From NCBI GenBank assembly GCA_023213315.1, contig JAKCPI010002000.1, positions 62,001 to 126,000 of the forward strand: a stretch of DNA of 64,000 nt, read 5' to 3'. Made by a program: the position numbers and the translations under genes. Positions 30,201 to 38,005 of the stretch are shown piece after piece. Positions within the stretch are counted from its first letter, which is position 1; each line of letters opens with the position of its first letter. This DNA is from Euborellia annulipes (taxonomy: Eukaryota > Arthropoda > Insecta > Dermaptera > Anisolabididae). A model generated the notes under the pieces. It made no database searches and was not told where the DNA came from. It was given only the letters and a program-made list of their open reading frames with translations.

Positions 30201-32833
30201 ATATATGTTTGTTTCTTTATATATTATATTTGATTTCTTTCTCCAATTAGAAATTTTTTTATTTATTTATTTTAAAAGCAATTTTTTTACAATTAAAAAA
30301 AAAAAAAAAAGAAAAAATATTAATCCTTACCTCCATTCAAAATAAAAAGTTATTTAGTAGAAATTATCCATATATCAATTAGAAAGTCAAATTTTGCCAA
30401 AAACAAAAAAGTGTATTAAATATTTCTTTTTTTAATTTTTTTTTTTTATTTTAGATTAATTTTTGATTACCTGAAAAAACAAATATTAAACTAAAAAAAT
30501 ACTTTTTTATTTATTAAAAATAAATAAATACAAATTCTGCATTTTCTTTTGAACATTGAATGTTTAATAGAAGATACAGATTGATTAAATTTAATAATTG
30601 GAGAAAGAAATTATTTGAAATAAATCTATGTGTTTGCAGTGGCATAAAAAGAATTTGCATTTCGTTTAAAAATGTTACATTTCTACACATACGTTTTTTG
30701 AATTTGAAGCAATTCATGGACGAATGTTTAAATTTGGTCCTTCTCTCGCTCTCTCATGCTTTGGATGGAATTTGCATAAAAAAATAAACAATATGATCAA
30801 ATAATTTATGTGGCTTAATCAAAATAAAAATCTAATAACCAGAGAGCAAGAGTTTCTATAAAGTGAAGACTACATACAGAACTTACCCTGAATATTTTCA
30901 TATAATTGACAAGTAAATAAATATGGAGGGGGATGGAAGGATTTGCAAATGTTTGTCTATTTAAACTAGTTGAATTTTGTTCTTATTCTTTTGTTAAAAA
31001 CCTATCATTAAATGAATATTTTAAGTTAAATTATTTAGTCAAACTCCCAATCAGAAGTAGCCTCAAAAAAATTGATGAGAACGTCAGTGATTAAGAGATG
31101 AAGAAGATGAAAATATAAGGCAAATTATTATTTTTGATTTCTAAGAAACAATGTCTTTAAAGGCATTTTAGCGAGAGAAGTTTCCTAAAAAAAAAAAAAA
31201 ATATTAGAGGGTGTCACGTTATCTATTATCTATCATCAAGGGTTAGAGATATAATAAATATATTTCCCTATTTGATATATTATGATTTGTATTTTTTGTT
31301 GTGATGTGACCGTTTTTTTTTTTTTTTTTTTCTTTGGAAAAAAATAATTTCTAATCAAGTGGAATTTTTGACTGAGTTTATTGAACTTTATAAAAATCAT
31401 TTCCTTGTTTGTGTAAAAGCATTTATTTATTCAATTATTATTCGTAGACTAATTCTTTTTATGCAATTGCATATATGACAAAGTATTGACACATGTTGCT
31501 ATGGAAAATTTTAAATTTATAAAAATAATAAATAATATATAAAATTAATAATTTATCTTTTATATTGATAATAATTATTTAAAATTTAAAAAGATAGGAA
31601 GAGAAAAAACCCAAACAAACCTCGCCGCCGCCGAGAGTTGGCCAGTCGTCAACTACGGAAAAATCACTGGCCTGGAACAAATGAGAAAAAAAAATATTTA
31701 TTTTTTATTTCTAATTTTTAAATTTTAATTTTCCTTAATTATTTATTGTCAAATATTTGAAAATTTCATTTGGTAAAAAGGAAAAGGAAATTTATTAATC
31801 TTTATATATAAAAAAAATGAAAAATGCTTACATCTTTAATGTTAATTATCATAACATCTTTTTTGATGGAAATTTTAATTTTTGAAAAGTGATATTAAAA
31901 TAAGTGTTATTGTATTAATTATAAAAGCCAAAACATCAGAAAGAAGACAATGAATATAAATATAAAAATAAAATAAACAAAAAAAATAAATAAATAAACA
32001 ACAATCAAATTTTTCTAAAAAAAATTCCAATATCTTTTTTCTACATTTTTCTAAATTATTTTTGATAATAATTGATATAAAAAAGGACAGAGTCAAAATG
32101 ACCACAGGTGAATAAAAAAAAATTAATTAAGAAATAAATTAAACTGATGCGAGATGACAGCAAATGGTAGTTCTTTAAATGGCCACTTGATGGCATTACT
32201 GACGAACTACGGATGTCAATGGAGAAATTTTTGTTTTAAAGTATTTTATTTTTGTGGGTTATTTAGAATACAATAATTATTAAATTAAATTAAATATATT
32301 AATTTATATTGGTGGATAGCTGGAAAATTTTTTATAAGAGAAATTTAGAGGTTGATAACTCAACAATGGATCAGTTTCTCAGGTGATGTCTTCGTGAACC
32401 TCAAATAGAGTGTGAAATAAATGTCCTATTTGATATTTGAAAGAATTTGATGGCATAGGATCTCTACGGTCGAATGAAAAAAGATTATATTCCCTTAGAA
32501 GGTAAGTTTTTTAAAAAGAAATTTGACAAACCCAAGGCAAGGTTAGGGTTAATGTACTATGAATTCAAAAGAAAGACTTAAAGACCCTTTTCTACTTGAA
32601 ACTCACAAAATTCCTTCACTAATGTGTAAAAATATTGAGACGTTCATCTCGGCATTACTAGTTCTCTAATTGTAAATAAAATGTATTTTATTTCTCTAAA
32701 GATAAATTTTGATGATGATTGAATGGGTTCGAAAAGAATCGAAAATTTGTGCTCACCTTATGATTAAATCGTTTGCGGTCCTGGGAAGCTTTCACTATAG
32801 TTGGATGATGATGTGTCTGAGTGTTACCATTAT
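12107..32833 (-). CDS. LARP1: LARP1, La-related protein 1, 17 recognised coding exons, N terminus missing
   Basis: Exons on the minus strand (high to low): 32757-32833, 31621-31671, 28887-29067, 27575-27697, 27287-27513, 25976-26103, 25527-25713, 24092-24574, 20152-20565, 19907-20086, 18690-18928, 16581-16741, 16319-16463, 15623-15732, 15372-15505, 15065-15302, 12107-12237. All junctions are GT/AG and keep one frame for about 1069 residues. In order: DWPTLGGGE near 40, [10 protein letters not shown] near 106, an RGG/RG stretch at 165-195, the La motif at 221-325 ([20 protein letters not shown]), an acidic Glu/Asp run near 390, then the DM15 region at about 800-947 ([49 protein letters not shown]). 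Known of the family: the La motif binds RNA and DM15 binds the mRNA cap and 5'TOP leader, controlling stability and translation downstream of mTORC1. The first exon(s) were not found. Confidence 0.95.
12397..12436 (-). ncRNA. Hammerhead-ribozyme-like motif in the last LARP1 intron, sense strand
   Basis: On the minus strand: ACUC, CUGAAGA, a perfect stem II (GGGUU/AACCC, loop AAC, after one U), GAAAU, AUAUC and GAGU. ACUC/GAGU is a perfect four-pair stem I, and stem III can form two A-U pairs. All core bases (CUGANGA, GAA, UH) are intact. The predicted cut is 3' of the C at 12401, inside the LARP1 pre-mRNA, about 160 bases before the last acceptor. Confidence 0.6.
13106..13150 (-). ncRNA. Hammerhead-like motif, left arm, degenerate
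   Basis: Inverse of the right-arm core with CTGAGTA for CTGAGGA and GAAAT for GAAAC. The G8-to-U change would be expected to abolish catalysis. Confidence 0.5.
13417..13456 (+). ncRNA. Minimal hammerhead ribozyme motif, right arm
   Basis: GGCC (stem I), CTGAGGA, one U, GGTC...GACC (stem II), GAAAC, GTC, GGCC (stem I partner). The whole conserved core is intact; stem III is only C-G and A-U without a loop, as in the dimer-acting ribozymes of Penelope-like elements. Predicted cut after 13452. Confidence 0.72.
14055..15053 (+). repeat. Family A dispersed repeat, near full length
   Basis: Starts with an about 95-bp hairpin (TCTGGTGTGAC...GTCACACCAGA, with AGCACACAACTTTC inside), then an X-box-like GTTACCATGGCAAC (14564-14577), the AGTACATCAGTAAAGTACTA palindrome, an ACAGACAGACAG stretch and a tail GAATCCAATACTTTCTCTCT-like. 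No coding capacity. It is the most complete of about ten copies and ends against a LARP1 exon. Confidence 0.8.
15065..15302 (-). CDS. LARP1: LARP1 exon after DM15
   Basis: Begins [11 protein letters not shown], has a Gln-rich patch ([13 protein letters not shown]) and [20 protein letters not shown]. The GTAAAT donor lies in the end of a family A repeat, so the repeat lies against the splice site. Confidence 0.88.
15372..15505 (-). CDS. LARP1: LARP1 DM15 exon C
   Basis: Reads [20 protein letters not shown], then [16 protein letters not shown]; the third DM15 repeat. Confidence 0.97.
15623..15732 (-). CDS. LARP1: LARP1 DM15 exon B
   Basis: Reads [20 protein letters not shown], then [16 protein letters not shown]. 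The split Arg and Gly codons at its borders agree with both neighbours. Confidence 0.97.
15881..16025 (+). mobile_element. tRNA-derived SINE (family S1), truncated
   Basis: Box A (TAGTGTAGTTGGTAG) and box B (GGGTTCGGATCCC), then AAGCCATTTGGATACC. The palindrome and tail of full copies are missing or replaced by (TA)n. Confidence 0.78.
16319..16463 (-). CDS. LARP1: LARP1 DM15 exon A
   Basis: Reads [40 protein letters not shown] and EDGKEGY. Basic and aromatic cap/TOP-contact residues of the first DM15 repeats are present. Confidence 0.97.
16581..16741 (-). CDS. LARP1: LARP1 exon, entry to DM15
   Basis: Reads [20 protein letters not shown], then [20 protein letters not shown] and [13 protein letters not shown]. 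The FQHPSHxLLKENxFTQ core is the LARP1-specific start of the cap-binding module. Confidence 0.96.
16881..16910 (-). repeat. CTGATGA plus perfect 7-bp stem, hammerhead remnant
   Basis: Minus strand CTGATGA, A, GGTCTCT-AAT-AGAGACC, but box 2 reads CCCAAT in place of GAAAC. Looks like a decayed or unrelated hairpin. Confidence 0.35.
17090..17190 (+). repeat. Family A tail fragment
   Basis: Has GGACTCAGGGAGGTCTAAAA, the ATCAAAATCTCGA segment and ATACTTTCTCTATACGAGAAA; matches only the last about 100 bases of family A. It follows long T and A runs. Confidence 0.65.
17797..18045 (+). repeat. Unclassified dispersed repeat with GAAGAAGAAG tail
   Basis: GCTCAGGGGCCCACATCTTG through GCGACGGGCCGGCCTGT to a GAAGAAGAAG end. 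About 240 bp, GC-richer than the surroundings, and shared with 61437-61672. A one-sided simple-repeat tail suggests SINE-like retroposition, but no clear A/B boxes were found. Confidence 0.6.
18308..18648. mobile_element. TIR DNA transposon derivative, 51-bp perfect ends, TA target
   Basis: Bases 18308-18358 are the exact reverse complement of 18598-18648 (ends AAGGTGGAATTCCGAGC), flanked by TA on each side. It is strongly GC- and CpG-rich compared with the region and lies in LARP1 intron 11 (antisense ATG inside). The perfect ends imply a young insertion. Superfamily uncertain (TA target; Harbinger/ISL2EU-like or mariner-like). Confidence 0.85.
18469..18524 (+). pseudogene. Residual first coding exon of the transposon
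   Basis: ATG in good context starts [23 protein letters not shown] reading and stops at an AG/GTAAGG donor. The acidic 'MAD..E.DE.L.GL' start resembles Harbinger-type transposase N termini. Everything downstream is deleted, so this looks like the 5' remnant of the parent's gene. Confidence 0.45.
18690..18928 (-). CDS. LARP1: LARP1 exon before DM15 with RKRKTRH and HVGWIMD motifs
   Basis: Includes [39 protein letters not shown] and [11 protein letters not shown]. These are among the most conserved LARP1 linker residues. Confidence 0.95.
19035..19190. repeat. Dispersed hairpin repeat, shared with 50140-50285
   Basis: About 145 bp nearly identical to the second copy (TTATGACTGTCCTGTCATAG, AAAAGCCAGTACAAATGCAA). 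The core folds: CCAGAAA and CTAGGATACT pair with AGTATCCTAG and TTTCTGG. No coding. Confidence 0.7.
19690..19790 (-). mobile_element. tRNA-like SINE head
   Basis: Minus strand carries GGCCTTGGTGTAGTGGGTAG (box A) and GGGTTCGCATCCC (box B). It is followed by an S2-like AATTGAATTGGCTACC and no clear tail. Confidence 0.65.
19907..20086 (-). CDS. LARP1: LARP1 exon, Pro-rich linker
   Basis: Reads [40 protein letters not shown] and ARSLPAE. Phase 0 on both sides. ARSLP is conserved in animal LARP1. Confidence 0.92.
20152..20565 (-). CDS. LARP1: LARP1 exon, linker before DM15
   Basis: Starts [14 protein letters not shown], has a Thr run, then [33 protein letters not shown] and [17 protein letters not shown]. 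The last motif matches the conserved LARP1 segment with the 'IINDGLYYYEQDLW' pattern. Confidence 0.93.
20999..21262 (+). repeat. Family A, partial copy
   Basis: Hairpin TCTGGTGTGAC...GTCACACCA, a diverged X-box (GTTACCACAGCAAC) and the CAACCTCATAGCTCAATTCT segment; the middle is deleted. Confidence 0.7.
21370..21760. mobile_element. Short-TIR element flanked by TTAA
   Basis: 13-bp ends GGTGCGCGTCTCG and CGAGACGCGCACC, each flanked by TTAA (21366-21369 and 21761-21764). A TTAA duplication is the piggyBac signature; if the target is only TA the ends would be AAGGTGCGCG. About 391 bp, non-coding. Confidence 0.7.
22226..22387. repeat. Long perfect hairpin, about 78-bp arms
   Basis: GTCATTTTGATAACTTACC... 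is mirrored by ...GGTAGGTATGTTATCAAAACGAC around the loop TATTTTAATG, with only a few mismatches. Lies in the LARP1 intron between 24092 and 20565. Confidence 0.8.
22400..24091. other. Intronic AT-rich sequence, no feature recognised
   Basis: Contains long A and T runs (23684-23709) and two G-rich patches (22868-22906 and 23306-23330). No exon or repeat of another family was recognised. Confidence 0.4.
24092..24574 (-). CDS. LARP1: LARP1 long exon with acidic stretch
   Basis: Begins [12 protein letters not shown] and includes a Glu/Asp run ([14 protein letters not shown]), a basic KNKNKT stretch and ends NTEDIWQE before GTGAGA. The antisense serine-rich open frame here is only the mirror of the acidic run. 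Confidence 0.92.
24981..25232. mobile_element. TIR MITE in LARP1 intron
   Basis: Ends ATATCGCCTGCTGAGAATGC and the inverse, with similarity running about 45 bp (GGCGGAAATCCGAAAATTCAA inside the left end). TA-rich flanks fit a TA target duplication. Non-coding. Confidence 0.75.
25527..25713 (-). CDS. LARP1: LARP1 exon, La motif core
   Basis: Contains [20 protein letters not shown], then [17 protein letters not shown] and EKLEIVDFK. The aromatic and acidic residues of the winged-helix RNA pocket (YYFS, NL, DFFL, IASF) are intact. Confidence 0.97.
25976..26103 (-). CDS. LARP1: LARP1 exon, start of La-motif domain
   Basis: Reads [20 protein letters not shown], then [18 protein letters not shown], ending in two bases that complete Ile across the intron. 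It leads directly into the La-motif helices. Confidence 0.95.
26605..26667 (-). ncRNA. Hammerhead-like motif, left arm
   Basis: Minus strand: AGAA, CTGATGA, an elongated stem II region, AGAAAC in place of CGAAAC, GTC, TTCT. AGAA/TTCT pairs as stem I. The closing C-to-A change and an insertion in stem II weaken it. It is in sense orientation in a LARP1 intron. Confidence 0.45.
26799..26842 (+). ncRNA. Hammerhead-like motif, right arm
   Basis: AAGAA, CTGATGA, UGG...CC stem II, GAAAC, ATC, TTCT. The cleavage triplet is AUC where the other copies have GUC, removing the C-G pair of stem III. Confidence 0.5.
27287..27513 (-). CDS. LARP1: LARP1 exon, RGG-rich region
   Basis: Starts with [20 protein letters not shown], followed by Arg/Gly repeats and [22 protein letters not shown] repeats before the La motif are typical of metazoan LARP1 and likely bind RNA. 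Confidence 0.93.
27575..27697 (-). CDS. LARP1: LARP1 exon with KKKWVPL motif
   Basis: Reads [20 protein letters not shown], then [20 protein letters not shown], between TTTTTAG and GTATTT. The KKWVPL core is a LARP1 hallmark. Confidence 0.92.
28197..28464. mobile_element. hAT-type MITE, perfect 8-bp target duplication
   Basis: Ends CAGTGATGGATTAA and TTAATCCGCCCCTG, flanked by CTTCATTC on both sides. The interior, including the SINE-like tail, matches the copy at 7536-7770. Located in a LARP1 intron. Confidence 0.93.
28887..29067 (-). CDS. LARP1: LARP1 exon, low-complexity Asn/Ser/Ala segment
   Basis: Reads [20 protein letters not shown] and a Ser/Ala/Gly-rich stretch, ending ESRKK plus one base before GTAAGA. 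The donor base and the next exon form Asn. Confidence 0.85.
29070..31600. other. LARP1 intronic sequence with little structure
   Basis: AT-rich, with long A/T runs. Apart from the possible Met-Glu exon at 30331-30336 no exon, RNA gene or known repeat was recognised. Confidence 0.4.
30331..30336 (-). CDS. LARP1: Possible alternative first coding exon of LARP1 (Met-Glu)
   Basis: ATGGAG followed directly by a strong donor (GTAAGG). Spliced to the exon starting at 29067 it would read [11 protein letters not shown] in frame. An in-frame TGA precedes the ATG. It would yield an isoform lacking the two upstream exons. No promoter is recognised; it may be chance. Confidence 0.3.
31621..31671 (-). CDS. 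LARP1: LARP1 51-bp exon with DWPTLG motif
   Basis: Reads [17 protein letters not shown] between TTCCAG and GTTTGT. The DWPTLG core is shared by animal LARP1 N-terminal regions. Confidence 0.82.
32757..32833 (-). CDS. LARP1: LARP1 most upstream recognised exon
   Basis: Acceptor TTTCAG, then two bases completing a split codon; reads [20 protein letters not shown], then RFNHK, and ends at AAG/GTGAGC. It must be preceded by another coding exon ending on the first base of a codon. Confidence 0.75.
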
Positions 32834-33917
32834 CTGAAACAAATTAAACATAATATAATTATTATTATATTTTAATTTAATTTTACATAACCTTAATTTA
32901 ATAAACATTGAATAAATCCTCAAGTTGATAAAAAAAAAAAAATTGACAAAGAACAGTGATTGTCAAACCCATCCATGCATTTTCTACTTATGATTATTTC
33001 ATTGTTTTAAATAAAAGATATTGTAATTCTAGAATATTTTGTAGGGTAGGACAACGAAAATTTCCATTAGTTTTTAAAAAGCCCTTATAAATAATGTAAG
33101 GGTGAATAGAGGATGTCAATTATCAGGCACAGATGAGATAGGTGAAGAAAGAATTCGAAAATCTTTTAGGAAAAAAAGTTTTGCTCGTGGACAAACAATT
33201 TTTGATCGAAAACGTTTTTGGGGGCGCAGAGCGCTTAGCTGGCGTAATTGTTGTCTCAAAAAATAGTATTTCCACTGCAAGTTAATTTATTTTCTAAGCA
33301 CTCTGGTTGTCTTTGCGGCTCTATTTTCTTGGGTGGCGGTTAATATTGAAACTGACTGTACATCACATAACCCTAGGGTTTTTCCATAAACGGGTGTTTG
33401 AAAATAAAGATAAAAATTTCTTTTCAAAAAAAAGGAGGGTCGTAAAAGGCCTTTTGTCATTTTCTTTTGATATAGACTGTACAAATGGAAAAGATATTTA
33501 GGGACAAGTAAAGAATTTTCTTTTTGTTCATTAACAAACAGACAAACGTTTCAAAGTTTAAAGTCCTCACAATCTGGAGGATATTAGATTTTGTTAAAAT
33601 AAAATAAAAAAATCTTATATTCTATATGAGTAACGGTTTATTAACATTTTGATTGAAAACTCATTGAACGACTACAACGCGGTAACTATAGGGCTGCGCA
33701 AAATAATCGATTATTGGGGGAAAAATATCGATCATTTTTGGAGAAAATGTGTTTGAAAAGATCGGATGAGAATCGTATCTAAAAAAAAAAGTCAAAAGAT
33801 TTCCACGGTAGGGAAAAAAATTTTCCGCACGGCGGTAAAAATTTCGCTTCCCAAAAAAAAATTTTCCGCAGGGCGGCAAAAATTTCACTTTACTAAAAAA
33901 AAAAAAAAAAAAAAAAA
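32834..33917. other. Sequence upstream of the last recognised LARP1 exon
   Basis: AT-rich, with a fragment at 32975-33005 like the end of the MITE at 4042-4251 and no clear upstream exon. Two conspicuous near-repeats of TTTTCCGCA(C/G)GGCGG occur at 33820-33875. Confidence 0.4.
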
Positions 33918-34165
33918 CCTTTGGCCGATTTTGATTAAAAGCTTATTTTAACGCCTAAGGAGGGTGCCTCTGACTTAAATATAAAATTTCAACCTCCTAG
34001 CTCAATCCCTTCATTCTTAAAATTGAACACACACCTAGACACAGACAGACAGGCCATGTAGCGAAAACCATTTTTTGGATTCAGGGGACCTCAAAACGTG
34101 TATATCCGTCAAAATCTCGACATCAAATTTTTGACATGAATCCAATACTTTCTATATATATGGTA
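33918..34165 (+). repeat. Family A, 3' half
   Basis: From TTTGGCCGATTTTGATTAAA through AACCTCCTAGCTCAATCCCT to AATCCAATACTTTC. The hairpin end is missing. Confidence 0.75.
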
Positions 34166-34859
34166 TATGAGTAAAATAATAAAAGGTATAATCGATAATT
34201 TTTTTTCACAATCAATTATTTTTTTTCCATAATCGTATGTTTTTTCGTCTGCCCGGACCCAATAATCGATTAATCGGAATAATCTATTATTTTTCACAAT
34301 CGATAATCGATTATTTTCCCCCATAATCGAACACCCCTAGTAACTTTATCGTTTCAATGAGTGGAGAAACTTTCTTAGAGTTGGATTCCCGGTTTACTTT
34401 CTCAGGAAGGGGGGATAAATGAATTTGTGCCATTGTGTTTTTCAACTTGACTCTTATTTTATCACTCAGAATATTCGCGTCCTACGTGCTAATAGATAGG
34501 CTCTATTGTATTTTATAAAACATTAAACAGACACCTGTTTCTAATTAAACTTAAATGCTTGATGTCATTTTATAAATGAATTTTCTTCATATACAAAAAA
34601 CAAATAATTATTTTAAACTAGCATTCTATCTTTCACTTTTAAGTTAAATGTTGTTTAACTTCAAGTGGGTTACAAGAGATAAGATAAAAAAAATAATAAT
34701 AATAAAAATTGAATTGTGTGTAAAAAATTAAAAATATAATAAAATCTACTTCTATTCCAATAATTATATAATAAAAATTGAAAATTTAACATAAGGTCGA
34801 CACAAGATAAAAATTAATATTGTTAATCCAATCAATCAAAATTGAAATAAAAAAAAATA

Positions 34860-35715
34860 ACCTGGTATTCGAATGAAAATTATGTGCTGTGTTGTCACAA
34901 CAGTCTTTTTAATTAATTAGAAGAAAATATTTATATTTTGTTACCATGGCAACTATTTCTCCTAATTTTCCAATCAAGTACAAGAATAAAGTGTGCTTCA
35001 GTATTTAAGAAATAATTTTAATCAAAATCTTATTTAAATCAGAATTTGAGGGAAGCAGATTATTTGTTAAGTGTAGCATACACGTATAGTTACTTTTAAG
35101 GGGACAAGTTGGCAAAAGCCTAATTCTATTGTTGCTAATTTAATAATAATTAATTGTTGAAATATAAGTATAATTGATGATTTTGATTATATAGTCTAGA
35201 TTTAAAAGATAGAAAAATTTGAAAATGAATTAAACCTTGCCCGTGTCAATGTCCCACAAGAGAATAACTGAATAACTTGTAAGTAGCTACATATATACTA
35301 ACTATTAGGCCTATATGTAATTGGTCAAGGACGTTCGTCTTTCATCTCATCTTTTTTCAAGGTTTCTTTCCTTTTAAATATTTAAATATAAATCTCTAAC
35401 AAACAGGTAATAAGAATATGCTTGACTCAGCCCTATATTTTCATTTGTTTAAGATTTATAATACTAACCAATTGGATTAATCTCCAATTGGTTGGCAGTA
35501 GAAATAAATTTTTGTACCATGAGACGGTATGCGGACTCTTAGCACAAGAAGCAATAACTCTACCTTCCAAGGGCCTTTACTATACTCTTGTACTCAATAG
35601 AAGAGATGGTTTCCATGGTAGGATAACAAAATATAAATATTTTCCTATGTCGACACGAAAAAATCTTGTGTGACTAAAGTTGTCGGCTAGTCACACCAGA
35701 TTTCTTAAAGAAAAT
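34860..35715. repeat. Two family A fragments in opposite orientation
   Basis: 34860-35005 (+) has a broken hairpin and the X-box-like GTTACCATGGCAAC (34942-34955). 35575-35710 (-) has the TATACTCTTGTACTC segment and a hairpin remnant CTAGTCACACCAGA. The 570 bases between them hold nothing recognised. Confidence 0.6.
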
Positions 35716-36140
35716 AACGGGTGTACAGTTTTTATGAATAATTTGATAAATTCATATATTTTGATAATAAACAAAGTTCAAATAAGGGAAACCGAATTCC
35801 ATTCTCAACGTTTTAAAACCGAAATTAGGAGGAAGTTGCGGTTATCACACCAGATTTTATATATATATATAGGCCTATATATATATTTGTACACTTTATG
35901 TTTATTAATTAGTATCTATTATTAGTTTTAGTAAAAAAGATGGTATAAATGTGTGTTATGGTATAAATGTGCCTGGAACCAAAATAAATCGTATTAGTAA
36001 GTATCGACAAGTCTGTCTAAGGGACGGTTGTTTCAGCGCTAGTCAACTAGAAAACTTATCCGACAGATAGTAAATATCGATATAGTAAACAAGAACGCAA
36101 TCTTTGAGTTAAAAAAATCGAGTTTTTAGTAAAAATAATT

Positions 36141-36425
36141 GAGAGGCGACGTGGCTTATCGGATAATCTGGGGCTTAGTAATACGAGGTAAAATTGTACT
36201 CGAGTTCGAACCCGGCTTGCCGCAAAAATTCAACGAAGTCGAGGGTCTCTACTGGGGCAATGGGAATACAATCCCCTCCAGTTCCAGGCACCTAGGGCCT
36301 GAGGGATGGGCATGAACCATTCCTAGAATGATCCTCTCCAGGGGCCTTGAACCCGGAGAGTGATACGGGGAGCACAATAGATCTATAAAGGTCGCAGTGC
36401 AGAAAAGCCCCAGAATCATCAATCA
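36141..36425 (+). mobile_element. Longer tRNA-derived SINE
   Basis: tRNA-like head (GTGGCTTATCGGATAATC, box B GAGTTCGAACCC) followed by about 200 bp of GC-richer body (CCTCTCCAGGGGCCTTGAAC). Differs from S1 and S2. Ends in CATCAATCATCAAAAA. Confidence 0.65.
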
Positions 36426-36751
36426 TCAAAAATAATTGGCTATCTGAGATATAAGGAAAGATATGTGAAGAGCAACTTAATACTATTTCAAAAAAATAAA
36501 CAAGGCTGTGTTCCTAATTTCACCTCTTTGTTAAGCCTTATACCGAACTTTGGGTCTTAGCTAGTTAACTACGACCTGGGCTCTTATTTAATCATATGAT
36601 TAGCTACAAGTAGATGTGAAGACTCGATAGCCATAGGTAACTAGCTTTTTATCTTAGGGATAAGAGAAGTGAAGCAACCGGCATGTAAAGATTAAAAAAC
36701 AGTTTAGAAAAATAGACAGGAAGAGCCTCTATCGAATAAAAATCTCAATTT

Positions 36752-36796
36752 AGAAGACGTTTCGGTTTTAATTAAATAAAGCCATCATCAGTTCTT
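36752..36796 (-). ncRNA. Minimal hammerhead ribozyme motif, left arm
   Basis: Minus strand: AGAA, CTGATGA, UGG...CC stem II, GAAAC, GTC, TTCT. AGAA/UUCU is a perfect stem I; stem III is C-G plus A-U without a loop. Core intact. Confidence 0.65.
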
Positions 36797-36978
36797 AAGA
36801 GATTATTGGAAATCTCAAGGTATACACCATCGAGATGCAACTTGGCCATATTAACTGATGAACATACTTATGTGCAAATATTATATTTTTTATATAATTT
36901 TGTATATGTTTATATATAACTCTATCTGCATCTCACCACATAAGTGGTGTATACCTTGAGAATGCCAACAATCTCTTA

Positions 36979-37022
36979 AGAACTGATGATGGCTTTATTT
37001 AATTAAAACCGAAACGTCTTCT
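36979..37022 (+). ncRNA. Minimal hammerhead ribozyme motif, right arm
   Basis: AGAA, CTGATGA (36983-36989), stem II, GAAAC (37011-37015), GTC, TTCT. Same as the left-arm core but on the opposite strand, so read-through of either strand gives one active-type copy. Predicted cut after 37018. Confidence 0.65.
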
Positions 37023-37544
37023 GAATTGAGATTTTTATTCGATAGAGGCTCTCCTTTTGGCTGACATCCTCTCTTCCTGTCTATTATTCTAATCGTTGAA
37101 CAGCCCCTTCTCTCATCAACATCTAAAAAACAGTTTGTTTAGACGCGAAGGGCCAGAGGACTCGGGCTGATGCAAAAATTCGAAATGATCTTCTTAAATA
37201 TGCCTCTTATTCTCAATTTGAAGAGATATTTAAATTTTTATGTCAAAGGTTTTAAATGGGACAATTGTTTCTATCTTCCAAAAAGTTTTTAATCTATAAT
37301 AGGCCTACATTCTTATAATAAAAGGAAGGAATTTTGTTTTTTAGATTTGTATTCCAATTATATAGAGAGAAAGAGAAAAGTCGGCGTTTGCCAACAAACA
37401 AATAAAGCAAGGAGAGAGAAAATCGCAAGGTCGAAATTGTTTGTTCACTTTTTGCTATTTGTCCTTGCGGGTCAGGTCAAGTTTACTTCCTGACCTCCTA
37501 ACCAAAGGAATCCTCCTCATTGAAACAAGAACAATTCAAGATTA

Positions 37545-37830
37545 AATAATTTTGTTTTTTTTATTCAAGTTCTTTTTCGGCATTTTAGACCCCGTTCTTA
37601 TTTATTTGATAGCCAAATCGCGCAAGATGGGATGTGAACTCCTGACACCTAAGTACAGGAGGCAAGAACTGCATCTTTACAAGTCAATACTATTACTTGA
37701 TGATTAGGTATAAATAGTTACCTTTTGATTTTATTTGTTCAATGTCTTTTTCGGCATCAGAGGCCTTTTACAGCCCGTCCCTATTTATTTCAATTGAATA
37801 GTTAGTTACTTGTAATTGTTTGTTGTATTG
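37545..37830 (-). mobile_element. SINE family S2, two partial copies
   Basis: Each carries the tail CTTTTTCGGCAT...AGACCCC / CAGCCCG and CCCTATTTATTT. The first also has a tRNA-like GAGTTCACATCCC box B on the minus strand. Confidence 0.55.
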
Positions 37831-38005
37831 ACGTTCCACATGCTGGTTTTTTGGGGCCATCCACTCCATGGTGAGGTATTTTAATTAAATAAGAAATTCG
37901 AAAAGTGAACAAAATGCACTGGGATCATTTTAGTATTCGAACAGGAGCTCCAACCGCTGGAATTAAAAAAAAAAAAAGAAAATATATTGAATTTTTATTG
38001 AAAAT

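Larger units (their letters stand above)
36715..37125. mobile_element. Fold-back element with hammerhead cores (copy 2)
   Basis: Same family as 26545-26925: arms with AGCCTCTATCGAATAAAAAT and its inverse, plus CTTCCTGTCTAT. The centre has extra AT-rich sequence. Both hammerhead cores are intact. Confidence 0.87.
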
